Assembly: GCA_964458325.1 (NCBI GenBank)
Contig: CAYWIM010000037.1
Location: 1-40,549 of the forward strand
Reading direction: 5' to 3'
DNA from: JAGMXM01 sp964458325
Lineage (GTDB): Bacteria; Verrucomicrobiota; Verrucomicrobiia; Limisphaerales; UBA1319
Length of the DNA stretch: 40,549 bases
Shown here: in pieces, positions 32,443-40,549 of the stretch
How positions within the stretch are numbered: position 1 is the stretch's first letter
Layout: each line of letters begins with the position of its first letter
Notes under the pieces: generated by a model
What the model was told of the DNA's origin: nothing
What the model saw: the letters and a program-made list of their open reading frames with translations, nothing else
Databases searched by the model: none
Translations under genes and position numbers: made by a program

Positions 32443-35400
32443 TCACTCGACCAGGATCACGCGGTAAAAGCGCTGGCCGTCGGGCGGTTGGAGATCGGCG
32501 ACAGCGGCAGAGCCATCCACGAACGCCGCCCATCCTCCTTGGGGCAGATCCAGCCACGCGCCCGCATCCAACGCATCCCGATACTGGAGCTGATACCGCT
32601 TGCCGCGGACGGTCAGCCATTGGAGGAGCGTGCCGCCAGCGATCCCCTCGACCGTCGCCTCGAGACGCAGAACGGATCCCTTTTCGCGCGGATGGGTTCC
32701 AGCCAGGTATTCGAGCGCGTTGGCGGCGCCATCGCCATCGGGATCGGCGGTGTCACCCGCCACGGCTGGATTGTCGATTTCCTCGCCCGTGAAGAACGCG
32801 GATTTCCATTCGGCGATCGTGAGGCGATCCGGCGCGCCGGGGGTTCCTCCCCAGGCGGCGCTGGGTTTCCAGGTTTCGGGCCTGGAGTAATCGATGGCGC
32901 CGACCGGGGCGGCCAGCGCGAGTGAATATCCCTCGCCGTCGGCCAGGATCGGCCAAGGCGGATCGTCATCGTAATCGAAGTCGGCCAAGCCGTTGCCGGC
33001 GCCGTAGGAGAGCTTAAGGCGCTCCCCGCCATTGGCGAGTTGGTCCTCGCCGGCGTGCGGGTAATACTCGCCCGCGATGGGCAGCCCGGGGCCGTATCGG
33101 GCCAGGAAGGCGGCCTGGCGGCGGACCACAAGCGCGTAGGCGCTGGGCGCGAGGGACGTGATCGGCCCCGAGGCGAAATCGAAATCGATCCCCTTGGTGA
33201 ACCGGACGATGCTCAGGTCAAGGGCCTGATCGCCCCGATTCCACAGCTCGATGAACTCGAAGTCCGACTCCTCGAAGCCCGCCGCGGCTTCGGCGGCGGT
33301 GCAGGGAGGCGGGTGATACATGATCTCCGACAGGACCAGGTCGCTTTCGAGCCGCGCCCAGGCCAGCGGCGCCGAGGCCGCGAACTGGACGGGTGCGGAC
33401 CAATGGCTCCAGCGGCCCGCGGCATCCTTCATTCGCGCCCGGACGCGGTAAAGATCGGCGATGCGCGCGATACCGGGCGGGATCTGGATCCGGTTCTGGA
33501 ACGGGCTGAGCACGCCGCTGGTCCAGGCCGCCTGGATTTCGTAGCGTGGGCGATGGGTGCTGGCCAAAAGGTTCGTCTGGGCGGGATCGGTCACGGCGGC
33601 GAGCCGCCATTCGATGCCGGCGAACGGCTGGCCGGCCGGGCTGGCAAACGGCGTCGTTTCGAACCGGAGATCATCGAGGGGGAACTGTGGGTTGAGAGCC
33701 GATACGGTGGGCTGCTGGGGCGCCAGGGACTCGTCCGTGAGCAGGTTGGCATCGAGCCATTGGCCGCGCGAAACGACATAATCCTTCTGCTTTTGGAGCA
33801 TGCCGGCGAACGTGCGCGGGCTGGCGGACTCGTAGTAGCGGCCGTGGCCGGCCTTGCTGGCATTGATGTAGGTTGAAACGAGAATGGGGCTGTAATCCCA
33901 CATCGCGCGGTCGGCGTCCACGAGGGAGGGCTGGCCCGGCTGGTAGACCACGCGGGCGATCTCGTCCAGGACCATCCCGGTCTGTTCGGGATTGAACAGC
34001 AGATCGCGCAACTCGCGGAGCCGGTTGCGGAAATCGATTGCAAAGGGCTCATGGACCAGGACGTATTCGTTCAGCGGATCGCGGCCATTGCCGCCGGTGT
34101 AGGTCGTCGTCCAGGTCAGATCGAGATCCCAGTTGATCACCCACCAGCGGCCGGTCTCGGGATGGTGATAGTAGAAAAAGTTCTTGCCCGCGTGCGAATC
34201 GTAGTCGTGGATCGCCATGAGGATCGAGCGGAACCGGTAGTACTGGTCGAGCTCGAGGTTCTGGGTCCACCACGATTGCGGCTGCGTCCCGCTGGTATAG
34301 GCCAGGAACGCGTTCAAGTCGGACTTGTCGGAGGGCTGGGTAGGGCCCTGGTTGTTGAGCTCGCCCGTGCCGCCCTCCATCTTGTAGAGGTTGGCATCCG
34401 GGAGCCCGTGCTCGTCAAGGAATCGGCCGTCGGGCTGCTCGATGGCCATGTAGAGCCCCTGGAAATCGGTGTCATACTGGGAGCCGGTCGCGCCGTTCTC
34501 GAGGGCCTGCTCGACGATTCGGAAGTGGACGTAATGGGTGAGGGGCGACGGGTTGCCAGCCAGGTTGTGCAGCCGGAAGCTGGCCCCTTCAAACAGGCCT
34601 TGCTCGCCCCTCTGGAGGAAGTTCCCCTGCTGGATCAACGCCGAGAAATTCAGCTTGCGCCACCGGGCTGCATAGGGCTGGCCATAGTCGTCCCGAGCCT
34701 GGAAATCATGCGAGCTGTTGAAGTCGAATTTCCACATGTTCTTGCCCATGGAATATCGCCAGACGCCGCCCCGAGCCCGGAAGCGGATGTGGTCGTAGAC
34801 CTCGCCGTCGTAGACGAGCGTGCCCCACCAGGGATACTCCTCGCCCCAGTACTGGCCCGCCTGGGAGTTGGGGATGGACATCGCCTCCTCGTGGCCTTTT
34901 CTCGTCGTGATCAAATGGTAGACGGGGATCCGGCTGAGCAGCTCCGGGCTGTAGGTCGCCGGAGCGGTGACGCCCGGCTGGGCCGCCCCCGTCCACGGAG
35001 GCACGCCGTCATACACGAAATAGGCGAAGTTCGGCGACGGATCCTCCGGATAGGGCGCCCGCACGATGCTGCCCAGCGAATCCGCAGCCATGATCCGGTA
35101 GCGCACCAGGCATCGGTGGTTCTGGATGCCGGCCGGAAGGACACAGGTAAAAATCGTGTCGCCGCTGACCTGGTCGCCGCCCTGGCCGTCATCGCGCATG
35201 GGGATGGACGTCCAGTCCGCGACATAGCGCGTGTCGTTCCGGGAAACATAGCTGCCGGGCTCGACGACCTGGTAGGTGAGGGTCACTTGGGCGACTCCGT
35301 CGTCGTCGGTGCCCTTGACGGTGATCGCCACCTCCTGGCCGGAGCGGGGTTGGGAAGGCGTGTGGGTCACCTGGCGGAGCTGGGGGGGCTCGGACTCAGC

Positions 35401-37512
35401 ATAGGCCGAGTTGCGGCGGCCGGGTGTCGGGCCGGCAACGCTGCTGCGCCATGCCCCGCCCAAATCGTTGTCCAGCAAAGGATGGATCAGCTCCATCGAC
35501 GATCCTTCTCCGTTGGCGCGGTTGGGCCATGGAAATCCGTTCTGATAGGTGACTTCGTCGACCGGGTTTCCGGCGGCGTCCTGGAGCTCGACTCGCCCGC
35601 CCTCGTTTGGCAGCTTGTCTCCGGCGAACCAATAGCCGTGGGCCGCGATCCCAAAAGCGGCCCGAAAATCGGCAGGATCTTCCGCAACCACCCAGTACTC
35701 GCCCGGCGCCAGGATGGCGCCCGGGGGGAAATCGAAGTCCACCGCCCCCCGCAGACGCCATCCGGACAAATCCAGAACCCCGTCGCTCGCATTCGAAAGC
35801 TCGACGAATTCGGACAGGCTCGTCTTGTCGGAAGCGTGGTAATGGATTTCATTGATGACGGCTGAAGCGGGAAGCACCGCCAGCGTCAGGAACGATTGCG
35901 CGCCCGACCAGGCCTCCCCGGCGGCATTCCGGGCCCGGGCCCGGACGTAATACAGGGTGGATGGCGCGAGGGGAGCGAGCGAGGCGTGCCAGAGGTCGGA
36001 TTGAGTTCCCAGCGGCAGGGTTCGTTCCCAGGCCGGGGCCGACGCGCCTTGATCCACCGTTCCGAAGAACAGCTCGATGGCAGGCGGATCGCCGCCCGTC
36101 TGGGTGACCCGGCCCGACGCGACCGCCGACCGATCGGAGATGCCGCGCACCGGGTCCAGAATCGCCTCGGGCATGCTCAACGCACCCGTGGTCCATTGGC
36201 CGGCGGTTGCGCTCCATGAGGCGCCGGCGCGGTTCGTCGCCTGGAACCGGTAGAAATACGCCGTGGCCGGCTCGAGGCCGCCGACAGTGACCGGAAAGAC
36301 TCCGCTGGCTATTCCCACATTGGTTTGGGCTGCCCAGGCAGCGGGATTCTGCCCCCCATCCTGGCTTCCCCAAAAAAGAAACACGGTGGGCGCGTCTCCT
36401 CCGCTCGACACCACCTCTACCTGCACCGTGACTGAAAACGCGAACCGATCGGTGACGCCCCGGTCCGCAATCTCCGGCAGCTCGAGCGCCGTGGTGAACG
36501 AACCGCTCGATTCGGCCCAGGCGCCGGCCACTCGATTGCTGGCGAAACCGCGGAAGAAGTACTCGGTTCCCGGCGCCAGGCCGTCGACCCGGACCGAGAA
36601 CGAACCGGCTTGGGTTCCAAGCGCGACCGACCGCTCCCAAGCGGCCGCTGTCTTGCCGCCATCGGCCGGTCCGTAATACAGCGTGACCTGGGGGGGCTCG
36701 ATGCCAGGATCGGTCACGAGGCCGCTTAGGCGGGCCGAGCGGCTGGCGACCTCCTCAGCCGGCAAGTTCTCGATGGACGGCCGCCCCGCCACCGCGCTCT
36801 CGATGAGACGGATGCCCGTCAAGGCGTAACCTTTGGTTCCAGCGGTCGAATCCCCCGTGCCGACACCCGGCGTGGGTCCCCGGTATAGCTGCGAGATCAC
36901 CTTGAAAGCGCCATCCGGACCGGGATCGATGTCGGTCCAGCGCGCGACCCAACCCTGGTCAGACTGGTGGTTCGCTCCGGTCCACAATGCGGCTTGCGTG
37001 GCCCAGAGACCCTCGGTGACGACTCCGATCCCGGTGCTGTGCGCGGGCGTGAAAAGGGCTGCTCCCTCGATCGTCACCAGGGTCCAGCGGTTGGCATAGT
37101 TGTCCATACCCCGCACCGCCGTCCCCGTGAAATCGTAACGGCGCGATGGATCCAGCCCTGTGAACTCGAGCGTGTAGCTCGAGGAGACCGTCAGCTCGAT
37201 GCTCTGCTGGCTGCGGGCGGTGAAATCGACATAACCGCCGAATGCCTCCGCGGCATCGGTGCCGGGGGCGGGGACTCCGGTCTGGGTAGCGTAATTCACG
37301 GCGACGGCCGCGGCTTTCAGCGACACAGGCAGCGGCGCGCCCGTCTCGATGTTCTTCAGCGGACCGGAGGCCACAGTGTTGGCGGCGTATAGCGTGGCGT
37401 TCGAGTGCGTGCCTGGTCCCGCCACATGGTCGTTGTAAGCCACGAACCCATCGGCGCCCGCCACTCCGATCAGCATGATCCCCAGCCCCCGAATGATCCA
37501 ACGTCGCATCAT
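32443..37512 (-). CDS. Giant exported CotH-kinase / lamin-tail surface protein (1689 aa)
   Basis: Signal peptide about 1-22. A beta-rich domain (23-235) precedes three fibronectin-type repeats (about 245-335, 347-435, 449-540), then a lamin-tail domain (about 550-680: INEIHYHASD...DLSGWRL), a CotH-like kinase (about 855-1200) with LYMAIEQPDGRFLDEHG, NLYKMEGG (about 1042), DYDSHAGKNFFYYHHPETG and the metal motif WDLD (about 1127). A second lamin-tail domain (about 1390-1530), a calcium loop DPDGDGAANALEYLAGT (about 1590) and the shared terminal module (FYRVILVE end) follow. CotH kinases phosphorylate serines of secreted or spore proteins, so this may modify exported partners. A GGAAGGA ribosome site lies before the start. 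It was not transcribed with ligA. Confidence 0.9.
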   Translation of the reverse strand: MMRRWIIRGLGIMLIGVAGADGFVAYNDHVAGPGTHSNATLYAANTVASGPLKNIETGAPLPVSLKAAAVAVNYATQTGVPAPGTDAAEAFGGYVDFTARSQQSIELTVSSSYTLEFTGLDPSRRYDFTGTAVRGMDNYANRWTLVTIEGAALFTPAHSTGIGVVTEGLWATQAALWTGANHQSDQGWVARWTDIDPGPDGAFKVISQLYRGPTPGVGTGDSTAGTKGYALTGIRLIESAVAGRPSIENLPAEEVASRSARLSGLVTDPGIEPPQVTLYYGPADGGKTAAAWERSVALGTQAGSFSVRVDGLAPGTEYFFRGFASNRVAGAWAESSGSFTTALELPEIADRGVTDRFAFSVTVQVEVVSSGGDAPTVFLFWGSQDGGQNPAAWAAQTNVGIASGVFPVTVGGLEPATAYFYRFQATNRAGASWSATAGQWTTGALSMPEAILDPVRGISDRSAVASGRVTQTGGDPPAIELFFGTVDQGASAPAWERTLPLGTQSDLWHASLAPLAPSTLYYVRARARNAAGEAWSGAQSFLTLAVLPASAVINEIHYHASDKTSLSEFVELSNASDGVLDLSGWRLRGAVDFDFPPGAILAPGEYWVVAEDPADFRAAFGIAAHGYWFAGDKLPNEGGRVELQDAAGNPVDEVTYQNGFPWPNRANGEGSSMELIHPLLDNDLGGAWRSSVAGPTPGRRNSAYAESEPPQLRQVTHTPSQPRSGQEVAITVKGTDDDGVAQVTLTYQVVEPGSYVSRNDTRYVADWTSIPMRDDGQGGDQVSGDTIFTCVLPAGIQNHRCLVRYRIMAADSLGSIVRAPYPEDPSPNFAYFVYDGVPPWTGAAQPGVTAPATYSPELLSRIPVYHLITTRKGHEEAMSIPNSQAGQYWGEEYPWWGTLVYDGEVYDHIRFRARGGVWRYSMGKNMWKFDFNSSHDFQARDDYGQPYAARWRKLNFSALIQQGNFLQRGEQGLFEGASFRLHNLAGNPSPLTHYVHFRIVEQALENGATGSQYDTDFQGLYMAIEQPDGRFLDEHGLPDANLYKMEGGTGELNNQGPTQPSDKSDLNAFLAYTSGTQPQSWWTQNLELDQYYRFRSILMAIHDYDSHAGKNFFYYHHPETGRWWVINWDLDLTWTTTYTGGNGRDPLNEYVLVHEPFAIDFRNRLRELRDLLFNPEQTGMVLDEIARVVYQPGQPSLVDADRAMWDYSPILVSTYINASKAGHGRYYESASPRTFAGMLQKQKDYVVSRGQWLDANLLTDESLAPQQPTVSALNPQFPLDDLRFETTPFASPAGQPFAGIEWRLAAVTDPAQTNLLASTHRPRYEIQAAWTSGVLSPFQNRIQIPPGIARIADLYRVRARMKDAAGRWSHWSAPVQFAASAPLAWARLESDLVLSEIMYHPPPCTAAEAAAGFEESDFEFIELWNRGDQALDLSIVRFTKGIDFDFASGPITSLAPSAYALVVRRQAAFLARYGPGLPIAGEYYPHAGEDQLANGGERLKLSYGAGNGLADFDYDDDPPWPILADGEGYSLALAAPVGAIDYSRPETWKPSAAWGGTPGAPDRLTIAEWKSAFFTGEEIDNPAVAGDTADPDGDGAANALEYLAGTHPREKGSVLRLEATVEGIAGGTLLQWLTVRGKRYQLQYRDALDAGAWLDLPQGGWAAFVDGSAAVADLQPPDGQRFYRVILVE

Positions 37513-37528
37513 GTCCTTCCGGAACTCA

Positions 37529-37557
37529 CTATCGTTTCACTCCGCCGAAAACGATAG
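37529..37557. terminator. Stem-loop between the golvesin pseudogene and the CotH gene
   Basis: A 9-bp stem CTATCGTTT (37529-37537) with AAACGATAG (37549-37557) and an 11-nt loop lies 17 bp upstream of the CotH start and about 105 bp after the pseudogene end. It could terminate upstream transcription or shape the CotH mRNA leader. Confidence 0.35.
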
Positions 37558-37662
37558 GAAAAAGGAGCAATAACCATGCCGGAGAGCTCTCGACCTCCCT
37601 TGCGCCTCGCATCTGGCCCGGCGGCGCTCCCGCCAAAATCGGAAGTGCTTTTTGCAAAGACC

Positions 37663-38846
37663 CTAAGGGCTCGCAATCCGATAGAAGCGGTTGGATCCCA
37701 ACGCCGGCGCGACGTCTTCGATCACGCATTCGCGGGTCGAGGCGGTGGGGGGGATGGTTTTCCATTCCTGCCAGGAGCCAGCGCCGAATGCGTCTCGGTA
37801 CTGGAGCCGGCAGGCTCGCCTTGCCGGCGCCAGAAAACGGAGCCTTGGCGTCTGCTCATCGATGTTCCAATCCAGCTTGAGGAAGCTGCTCGGATCCTGC
37901 GGATTGGTGCCGAGAGTGAACTCGACGTAATTGCAGAGGCCATCCTGGTCGTCGTCCTGCCAGGGCTCGCCCCGGAAGGCGCCATCGAGGGTCTGGACCA
38001 GGCAGAATGCCGCGGCATCGACAATGACGTGGCCCGATGTGCCCGCGGTGCGAATCCGGACGCTGCTGCCGGTGCCGATGTTGGCGGCGATCGATCCTGC
38101 GAGCATCCATCGGCCACCGTTGAGCCTTTGGTTGACGGTGACAGTTTGAGTTCCGGCCCGGCCGATCAGGTCGACCGGCACCGCCTCCGAGCGGCTCGCA
38201 GAGGATGTCCACCGCAGATACACCTGGTATTCGCCGGCCACGGGGAGATCGGGGATGAATTGGACGCTCTTGGCGCCTTTGTCGGCGTTGCCATCATGAA
38301 TATAATCCTCGCCAAAATATCCCGGCTCGTAGGTGCTGGCGGTCCATGCTCCGGTGATGCGCGTCCGGACGGCATCGCGGTTGTCGACCACCGTCACCAG
38401 GTTGGCGAGGTCCTCGGTCCCCGCCGAAAGACCCAGGAGCGATCGCAGCTCGGCGAGATGGTCTCGATGCACCCCGCGTGGCGTGGTCTGGTGTTTCTTG
38501 CACATCCATCGATGCGGATCTGGAATTGTCCGGCCGAATCCGGATGCGGGGCGGTCCAGTCCCGGGTTCGTGCCCAGAGCCGATACGTTCCGGCCGCGGG
38601 CAAGACCACGGGGGTGCGGGCATCCGCCACCGGTTTCCCGAGCCCGTGCGCCAGGAGGTAGGGCGAGCCCATCACATCCATGAACTGGGCATCGACCAGC
38701 CATCCTCCTGGCTCGGCAAAACTCTCCGCTTCGACCATGACGCCCGCTGCGATCGGGGCAGCGGCTGGGAGGGCGTTAGCCGTGCAGGCAATCAGGGCTA
38801 TCGCCAGGCCGCCGAGCCAGTGCCATTCTTGATGTTGCCTGCTCAT
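37663..38846 (-). pseudogene. FAD-oxidoreductase/golvesin-type protein with central deletion
   Basis: From 38846 a signal peptide (MSRQHQEWHWLGGLAIALIA) leads to VMVEAESFAEPGGWLVDAQF, GSPYLLAHGLGKPVAD and RLWARTRDWTAPHPDSAGQF, the N-terminal module of large secreted FAD-dependent oxidoreductases. Near 38500 homology shifts to another frame: LAELRSLLGLS, then VTVVDNRDAVRTRITGAW and the golvesin-like domain (STYEPGYFGEDYIHDG ... GHVIVDAAAFCLV), a calcium loop DDDQDGLCNYVEF and the shared terminal module ending NRFYRIASP. The FAD core, several hundred residues, is missing and the frames do not match. Probably non-functional, with the same pattern as the permease pseudogene. An assembly deletion is the alternative. 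Confidence 0.75.
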
Positions 38847-38918
38847 CCTGCATTCATGCTGCCCACTGCCTTCCATGCCGACATGAATGTCGGCGCTCCA
38901 ATTCCACTCGCGCGGACG

Positions 38919-39410
38919 TCACCGGGCCTGGCGGACGCGGATGGTATATTTCTTGGCCCGATCGCTCATCGAGACGAACTGGACGGATTCCGTGGCGCTC
39001 TCGGTCAGGATGAGAGTCTGGAAGGGCGTCTCGTCTCCGTAGGAGAACCCCTGCTCGTCCTTGAACACGCAATTGACCTGGACCTGGATGCGTTTGCGTT
39101 CAAGGTTGAGGACCTGGGCGGCGACCTGGAGGCGGCCGTCGGGCAGGTGGGTCAACTGAATGCCGGTGCAGGTGACAGACTTTTGCGTGTAGCGATCGAG
39201 CAGGACGAAGCCGGCCTGGTTTTCGAGGCTTGGCTCGGTGGCATGGAGGGGCGCGTAGGCGCCGATGGTGGAGGCCGGCGGATCTGTCTTGGGCGGAGCG
39301 GTTTCAGGCGTGGCATCGAGGGGCTCGTAGGCGCCGCGGTGGGACGCGCAACCGACAGCCAGCGGGAGACATGCAGCGGCGATCCATAGGGGAGTCCAGG
39401 ACAGTTTCAT
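38919..39410 (-). CDS. YcfL/DUF1425-like lipoprotein
   Basis: The protein has 163 residues. The signal peptide ends in a lipobox LAVGC (cysteine about 21), predicting a lipid-anchored periplasmic protein. A linker rich in P and T (about 28-50) precedes a domain (about 60-163) resembling YcfL/DUF1425: VTCTGIQLTHLPDGRLQVAAQV, then VQVNCVFKDEQGF and PFQTLIL. YcfL genes often sit beside LpoB (the activator of a penicillin-binding protein) and a TPR lipoprotein; the partial TPR gene upstream supports this context. LpoB is not seen here. Spacing from the upstream gene is 4 bp, so they are co-transcribed. The start at 39410 fits the signal peptide. Its function is unknown. Confidence 0.75.
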   Translation of the reverse strand: MKLSWTPLWIAAACLPLAVGCASHRGAYEPLDATPETAPPKTDPPASTIGAYAPLHATEPSLENQAGFVLLDRYTQKSVTCTGIQLTHLPDGRLQVAAQVLNLERKRIQVQVNCVFKDEQGFSYGDETPFQTLILTESATESVQFVSMSDRAKKYTIRVRQAR

Positions 39411-39414
39411 GGGC

Positions 39415-40548
39415 TTAAAGATTAGGGGGTTGATCACTGACGAATACCACGGCATCTCGCGATCCCGCGGGCAGATTCAGCGTGACGGTTTGTGTCTTTC
39501 CGGCCATGGGGCTTCCGGCCCCATCCAGGAAATCGATGGTCAGGGTGTGGGCTCCGGGCGGGAGCCGCAAGGCAGCAAAGCTCAGGTATTGCGGCAGGTT
39601 GTTCCAGGAGCGGGTATCGGCGGCCGGCGTGGTGACTCCGGAGACGATCTTGCTCAAGACGCCGAAGGCGAGCAATCCCAGCGCAGCCTCCTCGTGATCG
39701 CCGCCGACGGCGACGGCAGTCCCCCCGATCAGGGCGGCATCGCCGAGGGCGCTGGTAGTGTTCTTGAACACCGCCTTGTTGGCCAGGATATGGTCCATGA
39801 CGCGCCCGCCGCGGGTGGTGGCCTGGAAGCTGAGATCGTCGAACACGCCGGCCTGGGTTGACAGGCTGCCGGCCGCGAGGCGGATCCCGACGGCCGGGGA
39901 GCTGCCGGGGCGGAATCGGAGCTGCTCGCCGTGGGCGCCGGCGGCGTATTTGACCGGCCCCTGCCCCATCTCGGCGAACACCATGACGTTGGCCTGGAGA
40001 TCGAAGGGAGGGAGAGGGCCGCTGCGGCTGGCGGCCTGGGCGCGAGCGAGCGCCTCCTGGCCGCTGCCGGAGAGCCGCGTGCTGATGTAGCCATCGAGGT
40101 AATCGAACAACGCATAGTCGCCCGCATACTGGTGGTCCTGCGTGTCGCTATCCTGGACCTGGGCGTTCCGGAAACAAGCCCGCGCGTTGTCGGGCTGGCC
40201 GTCCATCCAATAGAGGATTCCGCGATAGAAAAAAGCCATCGATCGCTCGTAAGGCTCTCCGAAGAATGTCTTCCGGGATTCCTCCTGGAAATAGCTGCGC
40301 GCCTTCCGGGCGCTGCGGTCGGCCTCGATGATCACTCCGATGCGAGAGAGGGCGCTATCCAGAAGGTCCTTGGCCTTGTCGAACTGGCGCGATCGCATCG
40401 CAGCGGCAGCCAGCCGGTATTGCCAGAGCACATGGTCGCGCTCCGGATACTGCCCGAGAAAAGCGCCGGGCTCAGCGAGCGGATCCCCGGAAAAGGCGGG
40501 GCCTGACGGGGGACGGGACGTGGCACAACCCGCCCCCCATAAAAGCCA
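39415..40548 (-). CDS. TPR-type lipoprotein (COG3014-like), cut by the window edge
   Basis: The coding frame runs off the right edge. Reading in from the edge, residues WLLWGAGCATSRPP show the end of a signal peptide with a lipobox (GAGC), followed by FSGDPLAEPGAFLGQYPERD and then the body. So the GTG at 40431 is not the start; the real start lies outside the window. The visible part (377 residues) has helical repeats (YRLAAAAMRSRQFDKAKDLLDSAL; AFFYRGILYWMDGQPDNARACF) and a C-terminal beta-rich domain (HTLTIDFLDGAG). It resembles COG3014-type lipoproteins found beside YcfL. Role unknown, possibly cell-envelope assembly. Confidence 0.75.
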   Translation of the reverse strand, partial: WLLWGAGCATSRPPSGPAFSGDPLAEPGAFLGQYPERDHVLWQYRLAAAAMRSRQFDKAKDLLDSALSRIGVIIEADRSARKARSYFQEESRKTFFGEPYERSMAFFYRGILYWMDGQPDNARACFRNAQVQDSDTQDHQYAGDYALFDYLDGYISTRLSGSGQEALARAQAASRSGPLPPFDLQANVMVFAEMGQGPVKYAAGAHGEQLRFRPGSSPAVGIRLAAGSLSTQAGVFDDLSFQATTRGGRVMDHILANKAVFKNTTSALGDAALIGGTAVAVGGDHEEAALGLLAFGVLSKIVSGVTTPAADTRSWNNLPQYLSFAALRLPPGAHTLTIDFLDGAGSPMAGKTQTVTLNLPAGSRDAVVFVSDQPPNL

Positions 40549-40549
40549 T

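Noticed and set aside
40429..40431. GTG as the start of the TPR lipoprotein
   Set aside because: The frame stays open to the edge and encodes a lipobox upstream.

Overview
The window reads as a chromosomal piece of a high-GC Verrucomicrobiota bacterium, most likely near Limisphaerales/Pedosphaera. This is inferred from gene style, not from a marker-gene comparison. The signs are several large secreted proteins built from LamG, Ig, cadherin-like and lamin-tail domains, PEP-CTERM tails, type II secretion-like pseudopilins with an FTLIELLVVIAIIAILA start, a CotH-kinase surface protein, a sialate O-acetylesterase, and many extragenic palindromes. No rRNA, tRNA or CRISPR array was seen.

Layout. 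1-317: a duplicated palindromic repeat. 318-5399: a PEP-CTERM LamG protein (-), a membrane-anchored GNAT protein and an exported phosphodiester glycosidase (+), and a 741-residue secreted cadherin-like/jelly-roll protein (-). 5480-5795: three 94-bp palindromic repeat units. 10633-6021 (-): a tight operon of sialate O-acetylesterase, a carbohydrate-esterase/beta-helix fusion and a pseudopilin. 10.6-16.4 kb: an accessory stretch with a HAF/VCBS-repeat protein, an internally deleted APC permease pseudogene with a hairpin-rich leader, an exported SUMF1-domain protein, and a roughly 515-bp segment bounded by inverted repeats that holds a broken coding remnant. 21540-16379 (-): a 1442-residue LamG/Ig protein translationally coupled to a second pseudopilin. 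21879-24050 (+): a protein with two serine-hydrolase (beta-lactamase-fold) domains.

24.2-28.1 kb is a nickel locus. hypA-hypB (-) face nikR-nikMN-nikQ (+) across a 121-bp region carrying a 17-bp perfect palindrome. It supplies nickel sensing, the membrane part of an ECF nickel importer, and nickel delivery to a hydrogenase (or urease). The ECF ATPase and the nickel enzyme itself are not in the window. A 5'-truncated LamG/PEP-CTERM remnant abuts hypB.

28.1-40.5 kb: a third pseudopilin (+), a Tat-exported Gfo/Idh/MocA oxidoreductase (-), ligA (+), a 1689-residue CotH/lamin-tail surface protein (-), an internally deleted FAD-oxidoreductase/golvesin pseudogene (-), a YcfL-like lipoprotein (-), and a TPR-type lipoprotein (-) that runs off the right edge.

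Two themes stand out. Large secreted proteins are repeatedly paired with pseudopilin genes, twice in tight operons. Five or six otherwise unrelated exported proteins share a short terminal beta-rich module ending near FYR/YYR. Separately, two genes keep both ends but have lost the middle and changed frame, and other fragments lie nearby, suggesting active gene decay (or assembly deletions).
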